A stretch of 6,963 nt of DNA from Piscirickettsiaceae bacterium (lineage in GTDB: Bacteria > Pseudomonadota > Gammaproteobacteria > Nitrosococcales > Methylophagaceae), in the NCBI GenBank assembly GCA_018646825.1, contig JABGUA010000158.1:1-6963 (forward strand). Direction: 5' to 3'. How positions within the stretch are numbered: the stretch's first letter is position 1; each line of letters begins with the position of its first letter. The position numbers were made by a program, and so were the translations under genes. Under the pieces are notes generated by a model. The model searched no databases. It was not told where the DNA came from and saw only the letters and a program-made list of their open reading frames with translations. This document shows, piece by piece, positions 1-6,658 of this stretch.

Positions 1-2811
1 GGATGGATTAAGCGGGTTTTAGCTGGGCAGAGGGTGAGTTATGAACGTCGGAATGGCCATAAGATTACGGAGTTTGATACTGCTTTGGGTGAATTTGTTC
101 CTGCCGGCGAACGTGATGCCTATTACGTAGTGCATTACCTTCAAGATGCTAAGGCTATTTCTAAATTTTCGCCGCCAAGTGTTCTGATGCCTGGGTTAGA
201 TATTTGTAAAAATGAGTTTAGAGAATACGTGTGTCAGCAAATGGCTGTCACAGGTGATGCCTTTTTAGTGCCACAGGCAAATAATGATACTAAGCCTTTG
301 GTTGAGAGACAGTTTTTGCATATGCTGCCTGTTTTCGATGCTGATAATGAGATGCTAGGAATGGTCTATCAGTTTTTTGAGCATAGTGCTTTAATCGAAG
401 ACTTTTTAACTTCTGATGCACTCATATGGCTAAATCTGGTAATTACAGATCCGAAGAGTGGAGATGTTTTATTTTCAACACTACCCGAGAAGAGCCAAGT
501 TCAGCTTTATGAGAAGGAACCTCTGGTACTTAAACGATTGATCAATGTGGCAGGTCATGAATGGCAGTTTAATTATAGTCCCTCCCAGTATTTTATTGAT
601 ACGCACTCGTCATGGATGTCGTATTGGATCATGACAGGTGCCTTTTTTATATTTAGTCTGATTGCAATGTGGTTAATGACGCTGACTGGGCGAGCACAGC
701 AAATCAAGAGAGAGGTAAAAGATAAAACACGAGAAATTGCTGCCAAAGCGAAGTTGTTGGAGGAGAGTGAAGCAAAATACCGTTGTTTGGTTGAGAATAT
801 TCAGGATGAATACTTTCTCTATAGCTACAATAAACAGGGTGTTTATGATTATGTTAGTCCCTCAATAACCTCAATTTTGGGCTATGAACAATCAGCCTTT
901 CTTGAGCAATATTCGACTTATTTGATTGACTCTGAAATTAATCAAAAAGCAGCGGAGATGATTGCGCAAACTCTAGTGGGGCAGTCATCTCATTATGAGA
1001 TCGAAATAATGGCTGACTCTGGTGAAGTGCACACCTTGAGTGTTCATGAAAATCCAGTCTATGATGAAAATCATCAGATTGTAATCGGGGCGGAAGGGAT
1101 TGCACGCGACATTACGTCATCGAAGAAAACGCGTTCAACATTAGAAAAACTCTCTTTGGCGATTAAGCATAGTCCCAATGCGGTGGTTATTACGGATCGT
1201 GAAGGTAATATTGAATATGTGAACCCTAAGTTCACGACGATTACGGGTTATTCTGAGAATGAAGCAATAGGCAAGTGGCCAGACATTATTAGTTCTGAGA
1301 ATACGGATCCAGAGCTGTATAAGGATTTATGGGAAACTTTGCTATCGGGTGTCGAGTGGCGCGGAGAGCTGCAAAATCGTAAGAAAAATGGCGATCTGTA
1401 TTGGGCACAAGAAGTTATTGCGCCGATGCTTGATGATGTGGGCCACGTGACTCATTTTGTCGTCACACAGGAAGATATCACCCAAGCAAGACAAATTAGT
1501 GAACGAACAACGTATCAAGCGAGCCATGATTTATTAACGGGTTTAATGAACCGCCATGAATTTGAGGCACGTTTAAAACGTGCTATTGGCTCTTCGAAGC
1601 GAGATTTGACCGAGCATGCGTTATGTTATCTCGACTTAGATCGGTTCAAAGTTGTGAATGACACCTGTGGGCATGTGGCAGGAGATGAGTTACTACGTCA
1701 GATAGGTTCGTTGATGGCGGCTAATGTGAGATCTCGAGATACCTTGGCCCGCCTAGGTGGAGACGAGTTTGGGTTGTTGATGGAGCATTGCGGCATCGAA
1801 CAAGCATATCAAGCTTGTGAGTCACTTATTGATTTGTTCCAAAACTTCCGTTTTCATTGGGAAGAGCATGTCTTTACCATTGGTGTCAGCATTGGATTGG
1901 CGATTATTGATCAGCATATTAAAGATAATGCTGATGCGATGAAAAATGCAGATTCAGCTTGTTATGGTGCTAAAGATAATGGGCGCAATCAAATTAAAGT
2001 CCATACTGAAGATCATGCCCGTTTGCAAAAGCGTCGCGGTGACATTCAATGGATTAGCGAAATTAGCGATGCCTTAGACAATAATCGTTTATTGCTCTAT
2101 GCACAGCCGATTGTCGCATTGAGTGATATCATGTCTTGTGTTGGTTATGAGGTGTTATTACGGATGCAGATGCTAGATGGTCGTATTGTGCCACCGGGCG
2201 CTTTCTTACCTGCTGCAGAGGGCTATAACTCTGCGACACGGATTGATCGTTGGGTGGTAAACCATACTTTACACTGGATGAATAAGCATGTTCAGGAGTT
2301 GAAACATGTTAAAAGTATTTCGATTAATTTGTCTGGACAATCACTAGACGATGAGGCGATGACAGAATATATTATTCGTGAGTTTGAACGGGGTGATATT
2401 CCGGCGAATAAGATCAAATTTGAAATTACAGAAACTGCTGCCATCGCCAACTTGCATGAGGCAACGCGGTTTATTAATACTTTAAAAGCGTATGGTTGTA
2501 GCTTTGCTTTAGATGATTTTGGTAGTGGGTTATCGTCATTCGCTTACTTGAAAAACTTAGATGTCGATACCTTGAAAATTGACGGTATGTTTATTAAAGA
2601 TATGCTGGATGACACGCTTGATTATGAGATGGTCAAGTCTATTAATGAAATTGGCCATGTAATGGGGCTAGAGACCGTAGCAGAGTTTGTTGAATCGGAT
2701 GCTATTTTAGAAAAGCTAAAAGAGATTGGTGTCGATTATGCCCAGGGTTATAGTTTGGGTAAGCCTGTTAGTATTGATGAGATTTTGAAAAAGAAACCTG
2801 AGATAGGGTAA
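1..2811 (+). CDS. CHASE-PAS-PAS-GGDEF-EAL cyclic-di-GMP enzyme, 5' end cut by window edge
   Basis: This is a membrane sensor that probably both makes (GGDEF) and degrades (EAL) cyclic-di-GMP. Residue numbers count from a GTG at 34. That codon is probably not the start, because the frame is open to base 1 and the extra codons (GWIKRVLAGQR) continue a CHASE-type W..RV...R motif. Residues 1-195 look like the periplasmic CHASE sensor, with one membrane helix at about 197-219. A charged coiled-coil-like linker follows (about 222-248), then PAS domains at about 250-364 and 370-490. The GGDEF domain spans about 492-660, with an intact GGDEF at 575-579 and an RxxD inhibitory site at 566-569. The EAL domain spans about 672-920. 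Its signature reads EVL (706-708), and it keeps NLSG, EITET, DDFGSG (827-832), KIDG (848-851) and VAEFVE. A first membrane helix is expected upstream of the window. The domain calls are secure. The ligand and the net activity are unknown. Confidence 0.93.
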   Translation, partial: GWIKRVLAGQRVSYERRNGHKITEFDTALGEFVPAGERDAYYVVHYLQDAKAISKFSPPSVLMPGLDICKNEFREYVCQQMAVTGDAFLVPQANNDTKPLVERQFLHMLPVFDADNEMLGMVYQFFEHSALIEDFLTSDALIWLNLVITDPKSGDVLFSTLPEKSQVQLYEKEPLVLKRLINVAGHEWQFNYSPSQYFIDTHSSWMSYWIMTGAFFIFSLIAMWLMTLTGRAQQIKREVKDKTREIAAKAKLLEESEAKYRCLVENIQDEYFLYSYNKQGVYDYVSPSITSILGYEQSAFLEQYSTYLIDSEINQKAAEMIAQTLVGQSSHYEIEIMADSGEVHTLSVHENPVYDENHQIVIGAEGIARDITSSKKTRSTLEKLSLAIKHSPNAVVITDREGNIEYVNPKFTTITGYSENEAIGKWPDIISSENTDPELYKDLWETLLSGVEWRGELQNRKKNGDLYWAQEVIAPMLDDVGHVTHFVVTQEDITQARQISERTTYQASHDLLTGLMNRHEFEARLKRAIGSSKRDLTEHALCYLDLDRFKVVNDTCGHVAGDELLRQIGSLMAANVRSRDTLARLGGDEFGLLMEHCGIEQAYQACESLIDLFQNFRFHWEEHVFTIGVSIGLAIIDQHIKDNADAMKNADSACYGAKDNGRNQIKVHTEDHARLQKRRGDIQWISEISDALDNNRLLLYAQPIVALSDIMSCVGYEVLLRMQMLDGRIVPPGAFLPAAEGYNSATRIDRWVVNHTLHWMNKHVQELKHVKSISINLSGQSLDDEAMTEYIIREFERGDIPANKIKFEITETAAIANLHEATRFINTLKAYGCSFALDDFGSGLSSFAYLKNLDVDTLKIDGMFIKDMLDDTLDYEMVKSINEIGHVMGLETVAEFVESDAILEKLKEIGVDYAQGYSLGKPVSIDEILKKKPEIG

Positions 2812-2843
2812 GCGGATTGCTGGGTGAGTTATTGTTTGACCAC

Positions 2844-2852
2844 TGGTATACT
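2844..2852 (+). promoter_or_regulatory. Extended -10 promoter of tRNA-Arg
   Basis: TGGTATACT matches an extended -10 element (TG, one base, then TATACT) and ends 10 bases before the first base of the mature tRNA. No good -35 box lies at normal spacing, which fits an extended -10 promoter. The bases after it (TCGGGCC) form a GC-rich discriminator, typical of stable-RNA promoters under stringent control in proteobacteria. The promoter role is inferred from position and match. Confidence 0.55.
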
Positions 2853-2862
2853 TCGGGCCAAT

Positions 2863-2939
2863 GCCCCCGTAGCTCAGCTGGATAGAGCGTCCCCCTCCTA
2901 AGGGGAAGGCCGTGCGTTCGAATCGCGCCGGGGGCACCA
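2863..2939 (+). tRNA. tRNA-Arg, anticodon CCU
   Basis: A complete 77-base cloverleaf with an encoded CCA end. The acceptor arm GCCCCCG (2863-2869) pairs fully with CGGGGGC (2929-2935), and the discriminator base is A. The D stem GCTC pairs with GAGC. The anticodon stem TCCCC (2890-2894) pairs with GGGGA (2902-2906) around the loop CTCCTAA, placing anticodon CCT at 2897-2899, which reads AGG. The T stem GTGCG pairs with CGCGC around the loop TTCGAAT. The gene lies alone between a + strand gene and a - strand gene, so it is probably transcribed from its own promoter. No strong terminator is visible after it. Confidence 0.97.
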
Positions 2940-2979
2940 TGTAAGTGCTTTATGGCATCACCCTGATGACACCTTAGTT

Positions 2980-3594
2980 TTAGGCGAATAACTTATCCGA
3001 GACACTATGCGGACTGCCTTTTTCCAGAATTAATCGGTGTAAAACTGAAACAACTTCTTGATCGTAAAGCACGTCATTATGATCTTGAAGAATAGTTAAG
3101 AAAGCCTCTGTACTCAGTGCCGCGCGATATGGTCTGGCATTAATTACAGCATCAGTGACATCTGCAACAGCGAGTATTCGGGCGCTGAGACAAATTTCAT
3201 CACCTTTTAGCCCGTTAGGGTAGCCGCTACCGTCCAGCCGTTCATGGTGCTGGCTTACCATTGCCAATATTGGCCATGGGAAATCAATATTTTCTAAAAT
3301 TTCGACGCCTCTATTAACATGTGTTTTAACCAGTGTTAATTCTTCTTCATGAAGTCGACCTACCTTTGTTAGCAGTTGCGAAGGGATCGCGATTTTCCCT
3401 ATATCGTGTAATTGGCCTGCGACACGAATACCTTCGACTTCAAAAGACGAAAGTCCGAGTTCTTGAGCAATCCTTCTGGCCAATCGAGAGACGCCATTTT
3501 GATGGTTAACGGTATAGCCATCACGGCTTTCCATAGCACGCATTAATGCATCAATAAGGGGGTAAAGAAATCCGTTGGGCCTTGGTTCTTCCAT
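2980..3594 (-). CDS. Stand-alone HD-GYP domain cyclic-di-GMP phosphodiesterase
   Basis: A 204-residue soluble protein that is almost entirely an HD-GYP domain, the metal-dependent family that hydrolyses cyclic-di-GMP to GMP. All expected metal ligands are visible: E22, H31, HD at 63-64 (in LHDIGK), H92, HHE at 116-118 and D145 (in ILAVAD). The DGSGYP signature has GYP at 124-126, so catalysis is likely. There is no receiver, PAS or membrane segment, so input must come from another protein, or the domain acts constitutively. The ATG at 3594 is preferred because GGTGA lies five bases before it. An in-frame GTG at 3606 would add four residues but has no ribosome binding site, and an in-frame stop lies at 3625-3627. 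The gene converges on the tRNA and the GGDEF-EAL gene. Confidence 0.9.
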   Translation of the reverse strand: MEEPRPNGFLYPLIDALMRAMESRDGYTVNHQNGVSRLARRIAQELGLSSFEVEGIRVAGQLHDIGKIAIPSQLLTKVGRLHEEELTLVKTHVNRGVEILENIDFPWPILAMVSQHHERLDGSGYPNGLKGDEICLSARILAVADVTDAVINARPYRAALSTEAFLTILQDHNDVLYDQEVVSVLHRLILEKGSPHSVSDKLFA

Positions 3595-3653
3595 GATTGT
3601 CACCACTGAAAAAGTTTTAGGCCATCAATTTAGTGTCATGGCCACTTACGTAA

Positions 3654-3770
3654 TTAATGCCCGAAAACCTTTGTTCCGACTTTCTTGGCTGCCTTTGCTG
3701 CTTTCTTCTCTTTTGCTGTTAGAAGGGGTTTCTTTTTAGCGTTTTTTTTGCTGTCTTGTCCTTTACTCAT
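3654..3770 (-). CDS. Lysine-rich 38-residue protein of unknown function
   Basis: A small open frame reading from MSKGQDSKKN to KVGTKVFGH. It is extremely basic: roughly two in five residues are lysine, and the middle is alanine/lysine rich. It has no cysteine, no signal peptide and no membrane segment. The ATG has a good ribosome binding site, AGGTGA, at 3779-3784 on the - strand with eight bases of spacing, which supports real translation. Similar short lysine-rich proteins with an MSKGxD-type start occur in other gammaproteobacteria, to my recollection without a known role. Such composition suggests RNA, ribosome or nucleoid contact, but that is a guess. It points the same way as the HD-GYP gene, 59 bases upstream of that start, so the two may share a transcript. 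An eight-A run lies in codons 8-10. Confidence 0.65.
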   Translation of the reverse strand: MSKGQDSKKNAKKKPLLTAKEKKAAKAAKKVGTKVFGH

Positions 3771-3871
3771 GATATTTTTCACCTATTGTAATGCCATAAA
3801 CGAAGGCCAGTTTTAGCTAACCTAAGGGACGGTTGTTACCCATGGTATTTATTCGAGAAACCAAATTAATG

Positions 3872-3949
3872 AGTAAATATCTCAGTATGGCCTTGTAAAG
3901 AATGAATAGATAGTAATGGCTTAAATTCAGCCATATCATTATATTTACT
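3872..3949. repeat. Long imperfect inverted repeat with an alternative inner hairpin
   Basis: The outer arms AGTAAATAT (3872-3880) and ATATTTACT (3941-3949) are perfect 9-base complements. Inside a 5-by-5 internal loop, TATGGC (3886-3891) pairs with GCCATA (3930-3935). A second choice uses the same right arm: ATGGCT (3916-3921) pairs perfectly with AGCCAT (3929-3934) around a seven-base loop. The two inner pairings exclude each other. There is no T run after it, so it does not look like an intrinsic terminator. It could be a regulatory RNA fold, a protein-binding palindrome or chance in AT-rich DNA. Confidence 0.45.
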
Positions 3950-3961
3950 GAGTCAGTTGGA

Positions 3962-3992
3962 TTGTAGTCTAGTCCTAGTTTGTCGTTATAAT
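3962..3992 (+). promoter_or_regulatory. Candidate sigma-70 promoter for the small membrane protein
   Basis: A perfect TATAAT lies at 3987-3992. The best -35 match is TTGTAG at 3962-3967, with a long 19-base spacer, so the pair is suboptimal. Transcription would start near 4000, giving a leader of about 35 bases before the ATG at 4035. The call rests mainly on the -10 match and its position. Confidence 0.45.
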
Positions 3993-4034
3993 TTGGAAAA
4001 GAGAGCCTAATTTTTACGTGATCAGGAATAATAA

Positions 4035-4388
4035 ATGGACAAAGTGATTTCAATTCTGTTTGCCTTATTTTGTTTTGCTACTGCTACATTATCTAATAGC
4101 ATTATGGGTGCGGGAATGTGGTTTTGGGTTATTTTACTGACCGGTTTATTCGTTGCCGTGAGCGCCTATATGCCTAATTTAATTATCGTAGGCGCTTTTT
4201 TGGCAGGCTTATTAGCAGGGGTGTCCATCTGTGCTGTTCTCTTGGGATTAGTCGCGGCGACAATTGGAGGGTCGTTTCGTCTTGATGGCCCTGAAGCCAT
4301 GCTTTTAACCTTGTTTTTTTGTATTGCTATCTGTGGGACTATCATAGCGATACGCTACAAAAACAAAAGTAATCGTATTGAGCCTTAG
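4035..4388 (+). CDS. Small four-helix inner-membrane protein, unknown function
   Basis: I do not recognise this 117-residue protein. It is strongly hydrophobic, with likely membrane segments at residues 3-20, 29-46, 49-77 (long, glycine/alanine rich) and 88-107. A basic tail (KNKSNR) is probably cytoplasmic by the positive-inside rule. The only notable polar stretch is a short loop at about 80-87 (FRLDGPE). Cysteines lie at 13, 66, 96 and 100, with no clear metal motif. The start is supported by AGGAA six bases before the ATG and by a TATAAT box further upstream. The gene stands alone: it converges on dsrE2 with only 16 bases between stops and diverges from the lysine-rich gene. Nothing ties it directly to sulfur metabolism or cyclic-di-GMP beyond position. 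Confidence 0.8.
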   Translation: MDKVISILFALFCFATATLSNSIMGAGMWFWVILLTGLFVAVSAYMPNLIIVGAFLAGLLAGVSICAVLLGLVAATIGGSFRLDGPEAMLLTLFFCIAICGTIIAIRYKNKSNRIEP

Positions 4389-4404
4389 TGATTATTTAAG
4401 GTGT

Positions 4405-4869
4405 TTAGATGTAGAGCGTAATATCTGCTTCGCTGGCAAATTCCAAGAATGTCGCTGCGCCCCCGCGGCTTATTTCGCTGATAAAGTCTTCGTCTTTGTA
4501 ATCAAACAAGTCGACGGTCATTTGGCAGGCAATGAGCTCGACTTCAGATTCTATACAAATAGCACGTAGCTCATCGAGGCTTGCAACTCCTTTCTTTTTT
4601 AGTTTTTGTTTCATCATCCATGTGGCGAACCATTCTAGACCAGGAATAATTTGCAAAATACTAGGGATAGGAACAGGCATAGGCATAGCTGGATTGCCTA
4701 GCGGCGATATTTTTAGGTTAGGTTCTTTGGTGAGAAGTTGTAAGCCATAAAAGGTAAAGAAAATTTTCACTTCCATTCCCAAGGCCGCAGCTGTAGAAGC
4801 TAGGAGAAAGGGTGGGTAAGCGCTATCTAATGTACCTTTACTGGCAATGATGGCCATTTTTTTAGCCAT
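4405..4869 (-). CDS. dsrE2: DsrE2-like sulfur transfer protein
   Basis: A 154-residue DsrE/DsrF-like protein of the DsrE2 type, the partner of TusA in cytoplasmic sulfur transfer in sulfur oxidisers. It opens with a nucleotide-fold-like strand (MAIIASKG), followed by the alternating proline stretch at 60-69 (PAMPMPVPIP) typical of this subgroup. A hydrophobic helix lies around 70-86. The conserved ACQM motif has C115 as the likely sulfur-binding cysteine, and the end reads GGAATFLEFA then ADITLYI. C105 is a second cysteine nearby. The ATG at 4869 is chosen because AAGG lies just upstream and the length fits; a TTG at 4887 would add six residues. It overlaps the tusA stop by 8 bases, so the two are probably translationally coupled. 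Confidence 0.88.
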   Translation of the reverse strand: MAKKMAIIASKGTLDSAYPPFLLASTAAALGMEVKIFFTFYGLQLLTKEPNLKISPLGNPAMPMPVPIPSILQIIPGLEWFATWMMKQKLKKKGVASLDELRAICIESEVELIACQMTVDLFDYKDEDFISEISRGGAATFLEFASEADITLYI

Positions 4870-5104
4870 TATCTTGACCTTTTTCAATAATAAAACTCAG
4901 TGTGTCAGTATTTTCGGTTAATTCGATTAGTGGGTTTTCAGTCATTTTGCAAAAGGCAGGGATGTCTTGCTTAGCGCCCATATCGGTTGCAATAAGGTGT
5001 AAACGCTCGCCGGCCGACATACCTGATAAGGCCTTGCGTGCTTTTAAGACGGGTAAGGGACAATTTAGTCCTGAGGTGTCGAGTTCTAGATTAAAATCTG
5101 ACAT
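4862..5104 (-). CDS. tusA: TusA-family sulfur carrier protein
   Basis: An 80-residue TusA/SirA-family protein, a small cytoplasmic carrier that holds sulfane sulfur as a persulfide. The signature LNCPLPVLKARKAL contains the CPxP motif with active C15. The rest fits the two-layer alpha/beta fold (LHLIATDMGAKQDIPAFC), and C52-type positions beyond the motif are usual in the family. The ATG at 5104 follows GGAAAGG in a plausible ribosome binding position. Because dsrE2 follows directly and soxY is close by, the likely role is sulfur relay during oxidation of thiosulfate or sulfur, rather than only tRNA thiolation. Many such loci also carry a rhodanese gene beside tusA; none lies inside this window. 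Confidence 0.93.
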   Translation of the reverse strand: MSDFNLELDTSGLNCPLPVLKARKALSGMSAGERLHLIATDMGAKQDIPAFCKMTENPLIELTENTDTLSFIIEKGQDNG

Positions 5105-5185
5105 AAATCCTTTCCAAAGTGTGCAATTTAGCTTTTAATGCAATGATAAACTTAAATGGGCTGGTTGTCTCTTGGAACCGCTTAG
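5105..5185. promoter_or_regulatory. Divergent promoter region between tusA and the M48 protease gene
   Basis: About 80 bases separate two outward-facing units, so the start signals of both must lie here or within the genes. It is AT-rich in the middle (about 5121-5156). Possible -10-like hexamers on the + strand are GATAAA (5145-5150) and TTAAAT (5152-5157), but neither has a good -35 partner. I see no clear operator palindrome. The regulatory role is inferred from layout. Confidence 0.4.
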
Positions 5186-6658
5186 ATGCAAGGAATGTCT
5201 AGATTGACTATGAGAATACGATTTGTCATCACTTTAATGGCTTTGTTGGCTTGGCCCCTGACTTATAGCCAAGCTGCAGATATAGCTCTACCTGAGATTG
5301 GTGATAGTGCGGGTGCTTTGATTTCACCGCAACAGGAGTACCGTATCGGTCAGGCTTTTTTCTGGCGATTACAACAGTCTGTCGATTTAGTCGAAGATCC
5401 TGAGATTAATCATTATATTAAGAGCATAGGCCAGCGTTTAGTCTCTCATAGTGATGGTCCTGCTTTGCCTTTCAAGTTTTTTATGGTTCCTGACACGACA
5501 GTGAATGCCTTTGCCGCACCCGGTGGGTTTATAGGCGTGAATGCCGGATTGTTATTGACGAGTCAGGAAGAGGATGAGCTGGCATCGGTGTTAGCTCATG
5601 AGATTGCACATGTGACGCAGCGACATTTGTTGCGAAGTATTGAAAAACACCAACAAGGAAGTATTCCTCGCGCTGCAGCATTGTTGGGGGCAGCTTTACT
5701 TGCCGCTGTTAACCCAGAGGCTGGAATAGCGGCATTAACAGTGGTGCAAGCAAGTGGGGTTCAATCTCAAATTGATCACACGCGGGCGCACGAAGCCGAG
5801 GCTGATAATTTAGGCATGTTGAATTTGGTCCGCTCCGGATTCGATGCGCAGGCGATGCCGACTTTTTTTGAGCGGCTTCAGCAGTCGAGTCGGTTTTATA
5901 GTGGTCGCTCTGTACCTGAGTTTTTGCGCACGCATCCAGTGACAACGTCACGGATTGCTGAGGCGCGCAGTCGGGCAGTAACTTATCCACAAAATAGAGT
6001 TGTACGTGATGATTTGTCGTTTTATTTAATGCGTGAGAGATTGCGCGTAATGACGACACTTAACTTAATCGATTTGAGGCAGCATTATGTCAATGTGATT
6101 GAGAAAGGGAATAACAGGAATACCATTGCGACACGTTACGGTTATAGTCTGGCGTTATCTGCAATGGGCGAGTATGGAAAGGCACGCCGTGAAATTAATG
6201 TTTTGATTGCGGACGATAAAGAACGATTGACGTATCAATTGGCTTTAGCTGAAATTGAAAAAGCGAGTGGACGTTTATCAGAAGCCTTAAAAATCTATCA
6301 AGTTAATCAACAGCTTTATCCTAATGATTATGCCTTGTCAGTAAAGCAGGCTATTGTTTTGATGCAAATGCGAAACCCAGAAAAGGCCTCGACGTTGTTA
6401 CTGACGCAGTTAGAGGCGGGCCGAGGTTCCGCACAGTTGTATAAACTGCTTGCACAGGCACAAGGTGATATGGGTGAAACGAGCAATGCGCATGGCTGGT
6501 TAGGGGAATATTATTACAGTGCTGGTCGGTTTAAACAATCTGAAGAGCAGTTTAAATTGGCAGTGAAATCAGCCCGAGGCGATCAATACCAACTGGCGAA
6601 GTTGAACTCTCGTTTACGAGAAGTTGAGGAGACTAAAGTCTTAATGGAAGAATTATGA
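5186..6658 (+). CDS. bepA: Periplasmic M48 metalloprotease with TPR repeats, BepA-like
   Basis: A 490-residue zinc protease resembling BepA (YfgC), which in E. coli clears stalled LptD and other outer-membrane proteins and aids barrel assembly. A Sec signal peptide (about 10-30) has a likely cut after SQA at residue 30. The catalytic motif HEIAH (138-142) has E139 as the base. The EAEAD segment at 203-207 gives the third zinc ligand, probably E203. H250 in RTHP corresponds in context to the BepA switch histidine. The C-terminal half, from about 310, is helical with TPR-like repeats. Length is close to that of E. coli BepA. The ATG at 5186 is favoured by GGAA eight bases upstream; ATGs at 5195 and 5210 are possible. 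Its stop overlaps the soxY-like start. The symbol reflects family resemblance and is not proof of the same substrates. Confidence 0.85.
   Translation: MQGMSRLTMRIRFVITLMALLAWPLTYSQAADIALPEIGDSAGALISPQQEYRIGQAFFWRLQQSVDLVEDPEINHYIKSIGQRLVSHSDGPALPFKFFMVPDTTVNAFAAPGGFIGVNAGLLLTSQEEDELASVLAHEIAHVTQRHLLRSIEKHQQGSIPRAAALLGAALLAAVNPEAGIAALTVVQASGVQSQIDHTRAHEAEADNLGMLNLVRSGFDAQAMPTFFERLQQSSRFYSGRSVPEFLRTHPVTTSRIAEARSRAVTYPQNRVVRDDLSFYLMRERLRVMTTLNLIDLRQHYVNVIEKGNNRNTIATRYGYSLALSAMGEYGKARREINVLIADDKERLTYQLALAEIEKASGRLSEALKIYQVNQQLYPNDYALSVKQAIVLMQMRNPEKASTLLLTQLEAGRGSAQLYKLLAQAQGDMGETSNAHGWLGEYYYSAGRFKQSEEQFKLAVKSARGDQYQLAKLNSRLREVEETKVLMEEL

Larger units (their letters stand above)
3771..4034. other. 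AT-rich divergent intergenic region with no gene
   Basis: This is the longest non-coding stretch of the window, lying between the leftward lysine-rich gene and the rightward membrane-protein gene. It should carry promoters for both. I see one good -10 box for the rightward gene and a long imperfect hairpin (both listed separately), but no convincing promoter for the leftward gene. An open frame crosses it on the - strand, but that frame lacks a family match and overlaps the start of the membrane-protein gene. Confidence 0.6.

Noticed and set aside
2836..2841. TTGACC as a -35 box for the tRNA promoter
   Set aside because: It is only five bases from TATACT, far too close to act with it; the extended -10 explains the promoter better.
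2863..2939. tRNA-Arg as the attachment site of an island within the window
   Set aside because: I found no second copy of the tRNA 3' end and no integrase here; the idea can only be tested with more flanking sequence.
2716..2940. A 74-codon open frame on the - strand covering the tRNA
   Set aside because: It is the antisense of the tRNA and the end of the EAL gene; its first residues are just the reversed tRNA sequence, a well-known kind of false gene.
2956..2968. Possible terminator after the tRNA: CATCA, loop CCC, TGATG
   Set aside because: The stem has only five pairs and the following sequence has a broken, late T run; too weak to call for either strand.
3817..4053. A 78-codon open frame on the - strand in the intergenic region
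   Set aside because: It overlaps the start and ribosome binding site of the membrane-protein gene, has no recognisable family and has AT-driven composition.
4378..5138. Three + strand open frames opposite dsrE2 and tusA (4378-4569, 4532-4750, 4902-5138)
   Set aside because: They lie antisense to two clearly recognisable genes with conserved motifs and show no family features of their own.
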